NCBI GenBank assembly: GCA_021199275.1
Contig: JAJQIJ010000001.1
Span: forward strand, 26,373 to 90,372
DNA from: Clostridiales bacterium
GTDB lineage: Bacteria; Bacillota; Clostridia; Oscillospirales; Acutalibacteraceae
DNA: 64,000 nucleotides
Direction of reading: 5' to 3'
The notes below the pieces were generated by a model. That model was not told the origin of the DNA, did no database searches, and saw only the letters and a program-made list of their open reading frames with translations. Positions 60,019-64,000 of this stretch are shown here, piece after piece; within the stretch, counting starts at the first letter, position 1; each line of letters begins with the position of its first letter. Position numbers and translations under genes: made by a program.

Positions 60019-61317
60019 ATGAGGCTTACCAACGGCTCAACAGAAGACACCAAAAAATATATGGTAAACGGAATAAGATATGTGTGTGAAAATTTTAAAG
60101 AACGCGCCCCGGGAACACACAGCGAAAGAAAAGCCCAGAAATATCTGAAGTCTGAACTTGAAAAATGGGCAGACAAGGTTGAAACTGAAGACTTTGAAGT
60201 TCACCCGGCGGCATTTATGGGCTGGATACCCGTGGCGGGGTGCATGGGCATTTTGTCTGTGTTGTTTTATTGGCTTACATACACGGGCGTTGTCACAAAT
60301 TCGGCGCTTGCCGTTATTTCAACAATTATGGTGCTGCTGGCGCTTGCCTGCCTTGTTTTTGAATTTTTAATGTACCGCGAATTTGTTGATTTCCTGTTCC
60401 CGAAAAAGATTTCAAGAAATGTAATGGCGCGCCGCGCGCCCGCCGGTGAAATAAAAAGGCGCATTATTTTCGGCGGCCACACAGACGCTGCAAATGAATG
60501 GACTTATTCGCTGCATGGCGGGTTAAAAAGCTTGGCGCCGGTTATGGGCGGCTCAATAGGCGGCCTTATTTTCATTTCAATATTTGACATTGTTTGGCTT
60601 GTTTACGACATTGCTGTGGGTTCATATGAAAGCAAATTTTGGCTTGGAATGGGAATTATTCAGCTTGTGCTTGTGCCGTTTTTCATTGCAATATGCTTTT
60701 TTATCAACTGGAAAGTTGTGGTAGACGGCGCTAACGACAACCTGACTGCCGATTTCATAGCCATGGGCGTTTTGAAAGAAATGGCAGACCATGACATGCG
60801 CTTTGAACACACCGAAGTCTGCGCGCTGCTTGCCGGGTCTGAAGAGGCGGGGCTGCGCGGCTCTCTGGCATATGCTAAAAAGCACTGCAATGATTTGCAG
60901 GACGTTGAAACCATTTTTATTGCAATGGACACAATGCGTGAAGTGGAACAGCTGCAAATTTATTCGCAGGGCTGCACGGGCACGCAGAAAAATTCAAATG
61001 CTGTTTGCGAACTCATTTATGAAGCCGGCGCCAATTGCGGCATTGAAATGAAAGAAACGGAAGTTTACCCGGGCGCCATTGACGCCGAAGCTTTCAGCAG
61101 GTGCGGGCTGCTTGCCGCGGGCTTCTGCGGGGTAAACCATGACCCGAAAACATATTACCACACCAGGCTTGACACGCCTGACAACATGAGCGAAGAGTGC
61201 ATAAATCTGTCGCTTGACATTTGCCTTGAAGCCGCCGCGCTTTATGACCGCAGCGGCGGGATTGACGATTTCAGGGCAGAGGGCGCAAAGCGTTTTAAAA
61301 GAGGCCATAACAACTGA
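60019..61317 (+). CDS. Membrane-embedded M28-family metallopeptidase
   Basis: Aminopeptidase-like zinc protein of 432 aa. Residues 1-65 start the peptidase fold, but three to four transmembrane helices (about 72-115 and 180-235) are inserted into it. Metal-site candidates appear in order: FGGHTDAANEW (His), GANDNLTADFIAMG (Asp), AGSEEAGLRGSLAYA (the Glu pair), FIAMDTM, and YYHTRLDTP (His). A secreted or cytoplasmic active site cannot be decided. Start ATG 60019 behind AAAGGGG. Single gene ending at a terminator. Confidence 0.82.
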   Translation: MRLTNGSTEDTKKYMVNGIRYVCENFKERAPGTHSERKAQKYLKSELEKWADKVETEDFEVHPAAFMGWIPVAGCMGILSVLFYWLTYTGVVTNSALAVISTIMVLLALACLVFEFLMYREFVDFLFPKKISRNVMARRAPAGEIKRRIIFGGHTDAANEWTYSLHGGLKSLAPVMGGSIGGLIFISIFDIVWLVYDIAVGSYESKFWLGMGIIQLVLVPFFIAICFFINWKVVVDGANDNLTADFIAMGVLKEMADHDMRFEHTEVCALLAGSEEAGLRGSLAYAKKHCNDLQDVETIFIAMDTMREVEQLQIYSQGCTGTQKNSNAVCELIYEAGANCGIEMKETEVYPGAIDAEAFSRCGLLAAGFCGVNHDPKTYYHTRLDTPDNMSEECINLSLDICLEAAALYDRSGGIDDFRAEGAKRFKRGHNN

Positions 61318-61330
61318 AATTACTAAAATA

Positions 61331-61360
61331 AAGGCGGGCTGTTTAAAGCCCGCTTTTATT
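61331..61360 (+). terminator. Terminator after the M28 peptidase gene
   Basis: GCGGGCT/AGCCCGC with loop GTTTAA, then TTTTATTGTTT. Confidence 0.8.
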
Positions 61361-61368
61361 GTTTGGCA

Positions 61369-61398
61369 AAATAAAAGCCCCGCGAAACACGGGGCTTT
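61369..61398 (-). terminator. Terminator of tRNA-Ser
   Basis: On the minus strand AAAGCCCCG pairs with CGGGGCTTT, followed by TATTTT, 7 nt beyond the tRNA CCA end. Confidence 0.85.
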
Positions 61399-61404
61399 AA
61401 TGGT

Positions 61405-61495
61405 TGGCGCAGAAGGAGAGATTCGAACTCTCGCGGCGGTTTCCCACCCTACGCCCTTAGCAGGGGCGCCTCGTCACCAGCTTGAGTACTTCTGC
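61405..61495 (-). tRNA. tRNA-Ser (anticodon GCU)
   Basis: On the minus strand, acceptor GCAGAAG pairs with CTTCTGC, followed by G and an encoded CCA. The anticodon arm is CGCCC-CTGCTAA-GGGCG, anticodon GCT, reading AGC/AGU. A long variable arm (TAGGGTGGGAAACCGCC region) and the T loop GAGAGTTCGAATCTCTC confirm a type II serine tRNA. Length 91 nt including CCA. Confidence 0.97.
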
Positions 61496-61658
61496 AAACC
61501 GTAACTTAACACACGCTGTCAAGCCGCACTTTTCAGTGCTCTATTAATATAACAAAACTTTGCAAAAAAGTCAATACAAAATTATACTTTTATTTGCGTG
61601 AAAAATTAAAATGGCGCGGCATATATATTACTAATCAAACTTTGCAAGCGGTGGTTTT

Positions 61659-62186
61659 ATGGGCAAAAAGCTTTTCACAACTCAAATAATAGGGTTTGTT
61701 GTGGTGGGTATAACAGGCACGTTTGCGCATTTTTTATTTGAACTTACGTCCGGCTCGGTGCTCGCGGGGCTTTTTACGCCTGTAAATGAAAGTGTGTGGG
61801 AACACTTGAAGCTGCTGTTTTTTCCTTTTTTATTTTTCAGCGTGGCGGAATTTTTTATTTTGGGAAAGCCGCCGGGGTTTTTCACAGCGCAATTTAAGGG
61901 CGCTGTGGCGGGCATGGCGTTTATAGTTGCATTTTTTTATACATACAGCGGAATTTTAGGAAAAAACGTAATGCTTTTTGATGTTCTGTCTTTTTTTCTG
62001 GGGGTGTTTGCCGCGTTTTTTACAAGTTACACTTTAATTAAAAACGGCGTGGGCAAAAAGCACCGCTCAAACAGGCTCGGAATTATTTTGTTTGCGCTGG
62101 CAGGCATGGCATTTTTTCTTTTTACTTTCTGCCCACCTTTTCTTGAAATTTTTAAAGACCCGCAGAGCCTGAGCTATGGCATTTGA
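61659..62186 (+). CDS. Small polytopic membrane protein (DUF6512-like)
   Basis: Membrane protein of 175 aa with about six hydrophobic segments. GTFAHFLFELTSGSVLAGLF and PVNESVWEHLKLLFFPFLFF near 42-61 match a family of unknown function I recall as DUF6512. The conserved His and Glu pairs in FAHF and NESVWEH could bind a metal, but no activity is known. Start ATG 61659 behind GGTGG. Monocistronic. Confidence 0.75.
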   Translation: MGKKLFTTQIIGFVVVGITGTFAHFLFELTSGSVLAGLFTPVNESVWEHLKLLFFPFLFFSVAEFFILGKPPGFFTAQFKGAVAGMAFIVAFFYTYSGILGKNVMLFDVLSFFLGVFAAFFTSYTLIKNGVGKKHRSNRLGIILFALAGMAFFLFTFCPPFLEIFKDPQSLSYGI

Positions 62187-62237
62187 CAAAATTGCCCTGC
62201 CGGCTTTTCCATGTTAATTGGCTGTATTTGCATTTGT

Positions 62238-62264
62238 TGCAGGCTGTTTCGACCTGCATTTTTT
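62238..62264 (+). terminator. Short terminator after the DUF6512-like gene
   Basis: TGCAGG/CCTGCA with a 9-nt loop and a run of six T. Confidence 0.6.
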
Positions 62265-62449
62265 GTGCCGAATTTCAAAATGCGCCGCTAATATGGCGCG
62301 CAGCCGTGCAGGGCGGCGCTTGCTGAGCGCTTTTTTCTGCTTTTTTGATGTTACAATGATACAAAAGTGCAAAACAGCATAAAATTTTTATAAATACAGC
62401 AAAACCACATACTGTTACACTACTATAAGTTGTAATTCGACAAAAAAGG

Positions 62450-62478
62450 TTGATTTTCGCGCTAAGAGATAATATAAT
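62450..62478 (+). promoter_or_regulatory. Sigma-A-like promoter of the beta-helix gene
   Basis: TTGATT, 17-nt spacer, TATAAT, with a leader of about 230 nt. Confidence 0.55.
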
Positions 62479-62711
62479 AATTTTAATTAATTTATAAATG
62501 CTTTTAAATGCTTTTTGAACGATTTGCGCTGCTTTGAAAAATTCGCGGCAATGCCGGCGCGGGCGGCGATATGCGCAAATGTTAATATATTCCGCGCGAA
62601 AGGCGGCATTGGTGAAGCACCGGCTGTACAATTTGGCCACGCAAATTAAAAACAGGCAAATGTTTTTGCGAATCGGCCTGAAATGATTAAGTAAAGTAAG
62701 AGTGATGTGTA

Positions 62712-64000
62712 GTGAAAAAACAAATAAAGCGGCTGCTTGCGGTTTTCCTGGCCATGACTGTTATAAGCAGCTCTTTTATATTTACTTCATATGCAGCGGA
62801 AAGTGAAGCGGAAAGTAATTCCGAAGCCGAAACGGCGCAAACGCTTTCAGAAGAAGAGGATTCAGAAGAGGAAAGCAACGATTCCACTGCCAACACCGGC
62901 ACATCAAAGCTTAGCAATGACGAAGAAAGCAAAACGTCAGAACTTGACGAAATACTTGAAAACATTTCAACTGCCGTGGGCATGGACACTTCCGGCATAG
63001 ACTGGGAACTGGCAGAGGAAGACGCGCGCCTTGTTGAAGACGACTTTATGCAGGCGGCGCTGCTGGCTGAAAAAAATTCTTTGCAATACCAAATTAACGA
63101 ACTGGCGGGGCTTTACAGCACCGTTGAAAATTCAGGCGGCGCCATGACTGCGGCCGTTACGCTTGCCACCACTCTTGCCGCCGGGCTTATTGACGACACG
63201 CTGGCGCAGCAAACTGTTACGCTTGACCAAAATTATGCCGAATCTCTTGTTATTCCTGACGGCACAGAGGTCACTCTTGACCTTAACGGCTACACCCTGC
63301 TTTCAGCCGCAACCGGCAACCATATCACCGTTTACGGCACCTTAATTATTACAGACAGCAGTGCAGGTGAAACCGGGCAGATTATGAATTATGTTGAAGA
63401 CGGCGTTGCCAAATATTCAAACACCCGCGGCGTTACGGTGGCGTCAGGCGGCAGCCTTACTTTACAGGCAGGCACTGTTTCGGGTTACACGGCAAGCAGC
63501 GTCGGCGGCGGCATAGAAGTGCAGGAAAACGGCTCTTTCACAATGACGGGCGGCACAGTTTGCAACAATTCGTCCGGCAGCTACGGCGGCGGCATATTTA
63601 TTTTTGACAGCGCCAGCGGTGAAATAACGTCCGGCAGCATTACCGGCAATTCAGCCCAGCAGGGCGGCGGCGTGGCAATTTATTCGGTTACAAGCAGTGA
63701 GTATTCACTTGAAAATGTCACTATTGATTCTAACAGCGCCACATCTAACGGCGGCGGGCTTTATATTGACAGTAAAATTGACTTAACCCTAAGCGGGGTT
63801 TCAATAAGCGGCAATACATCGGGCGGCAGCGGCGGCGGTGTTTACCTGGGCGCCGGCACTTCGCAGCTGACGGTTGAAAGCGCCACGGCAATAGACAATA
63901 ACACGGCTGACTCTATGGGCGGCGGCGTGTTTATTACCAACGTGTCTGCCACAGCAGCCTCTTCGTTTACGCTTTCGGGCGGCTCTGTTTCGGGCAACAC
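62712..64000 (+). CDS. Secreted right-handed beta-helix repeat protein, 5' part
   Basis: Open reading frame from GTG 62712 with no stop to the window end (429 codons read), absent from the ORF track. A signal peptide (KKQIKRLLAVFLAMTVISSS, ending near SYAAE) is followed by an acidic Ser/Glu-rich linker (about 30-90) and a helical stretch. From about 170 there are repeats typical of right-handed beta helices and Pmp-like adhesins: VTLDLNGYTLLSA, SVGGGIEVQENGSFTMTGGT, SYGGGIFIFDSASGEI and SNGGGLYIDS. The length and C-terminal anchor lie outside the window. Probably a large surface protein; the substrate or partner is unknown. Confidence 0.85.
   Translation, partial: MKKQIKRLLAVFLAMTVISSSFIFTSYAAESEAESNSEAETAQTLSEEEDSEEESNDSTANTGTSKLSNDEESKTSELDEILENISTAVGMDTSGIDWELAEEDARLVEDDFMQAALLAEKNSLQYQINELAGLYSTVENSGGAMTAAVTLATTLAAGLIDDTLAQQTVTLDQNYAESLVIPDGTEVTLDLNGYTLLSAATGNHITVYGTLIITDSSAGETGQIMNYVEDGVAKYSNTRGVTVASGGSLTLQAGTVSGYTASSVGGGIEVQENGSFTMTGGTVCNNSSGSYGGGIFIFDSASGEITSGSITGNSAQQGGGVAIYSVTSSEYSLENVTIDSNSATSNGGGLYIDSKIDLTLSGVSISGNTSGGSGGGVYLGAGTSQLTVESATAIDNNTADSMGGGVFITNVSATAASSFTLSGGSVSGN

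Larger units (their letters stand above)
62187..62711. other. Intergenic region before the beta-helix protein
   Basis: About 525 nt without a supported gene. It has a terminator (62238-62264), then an AT-rich stretch with a promoter (62450-62478), then about 230 nt of leader. The 121-aa minus-strand ORF in the track has no ribosome site and no recognisable content. Confidence 0.55.

Noticed and set aside
61214-61504. 96-aa plus-strand ORF over the tRNA
   Set aside because: Its C-terminal half is the reverse complement of tRNA-Ser, a common false ORF.
1-64000. Genomic island, prophage or defence system
   Set aside because: No integrase, transposase, toxin-antitoxin pair, restriction gene or attachment-site duplication was found, including next to tRNA-Ser.

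Overview
The window looks like chromosomal DNA from an anaerobic, endospore-forming member of the Clostridia (Firmicutes), most likely in or near the Ruminococcaceae/Oscillospiraceae. The evidence is the complete spoIIIAA-AH operon, a ypeB gene, WhiA, HPr kinase, and the order asp23-nusB-xseA-xseB-ispA-dxs-tlyA-nadK-argR-recN that is conserved in this phylum. Shine-Dalgarno sites are purine-rich, and several sigma-A-like promoters have an exact 17-nt spacer. I see no phage, IS element, plasmid gene or CRISPR array. The window reads as core genome with cell-surface and polysaccharide islands.

Layout. (1) 1-9.9 kb: the rightward operon hprK, ROK glucokinase, murB, rapZ, whiA, dnaE, then pfkA behind its own promoter. 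This is carbon-control, cell-wall and replication housekeeping; yvcK, usually found between rapZ and whiA, is absent. (2) 10-13.3 kb: a vitamin B6 module, with a MocR/PdxR-type regulator divergent from pyridoxamine kinase, an ECF S component and a radical-SAM protein. (3) 13.5-22.4 kb: an O-antigen ligase/polymerase-like membrane protein, two tandem PrsA/SurA-like foldases, a small coiled-coil protein with a solitary class I fumarase beta subunit, and (leftward) a long-form PRPP synthetase coupled to a small membrane protein. (4) 22.8-25.9 kb: a giant YfhO-family protein with a GtrA-like N-terminus. (5) 26.2-31.1 kb: spoIIIAA-AH, part of the mother cell-forespore channel. (6) 31.3-41.7 kb: asp23, nusB, xseAB, ispA-dxs (isoprenoids), tlyA, nadK, argR, recN, tyrS. 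(7) 41.8-49.0 kb: an envelope island with an MBOAT/DHHW O-acetylation pair, a Thr-rich lipoprotein, a secreted FnIII-SH3-transglutaminase protein, another lipoprotein and YpeB. (8) 49.1-58.2 kb: proBA, a Wzx-like flippase, glycogen phosphorylase with a GH13 enzyme, and a hexapeptide acetyltransferase. (9) 58.4-64 kb: NADP-type glutamate dehydrogenase (leftward), an M28 peptidase, tRNA-Ser(GCU), a small membrane protein, and the 5' part of a secreted beta-helix repeat protein that runs off the end and is missing from the ORF track.

The less expected observations are: an 8-codon leader ORF ending in two His codons directly before mutually exclusive hairpins upstream of prs; a roughly 100-nt dispersed intergenic element with two clear copies and one partial copy; the GtrA-YfhO fusion; the fumarase beta subunit without its alpha partner; and ypeB without sleB. 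I did not identify a clearly new defence or mobile system. All functional calls come from reading motifs and gene order, with no database search.
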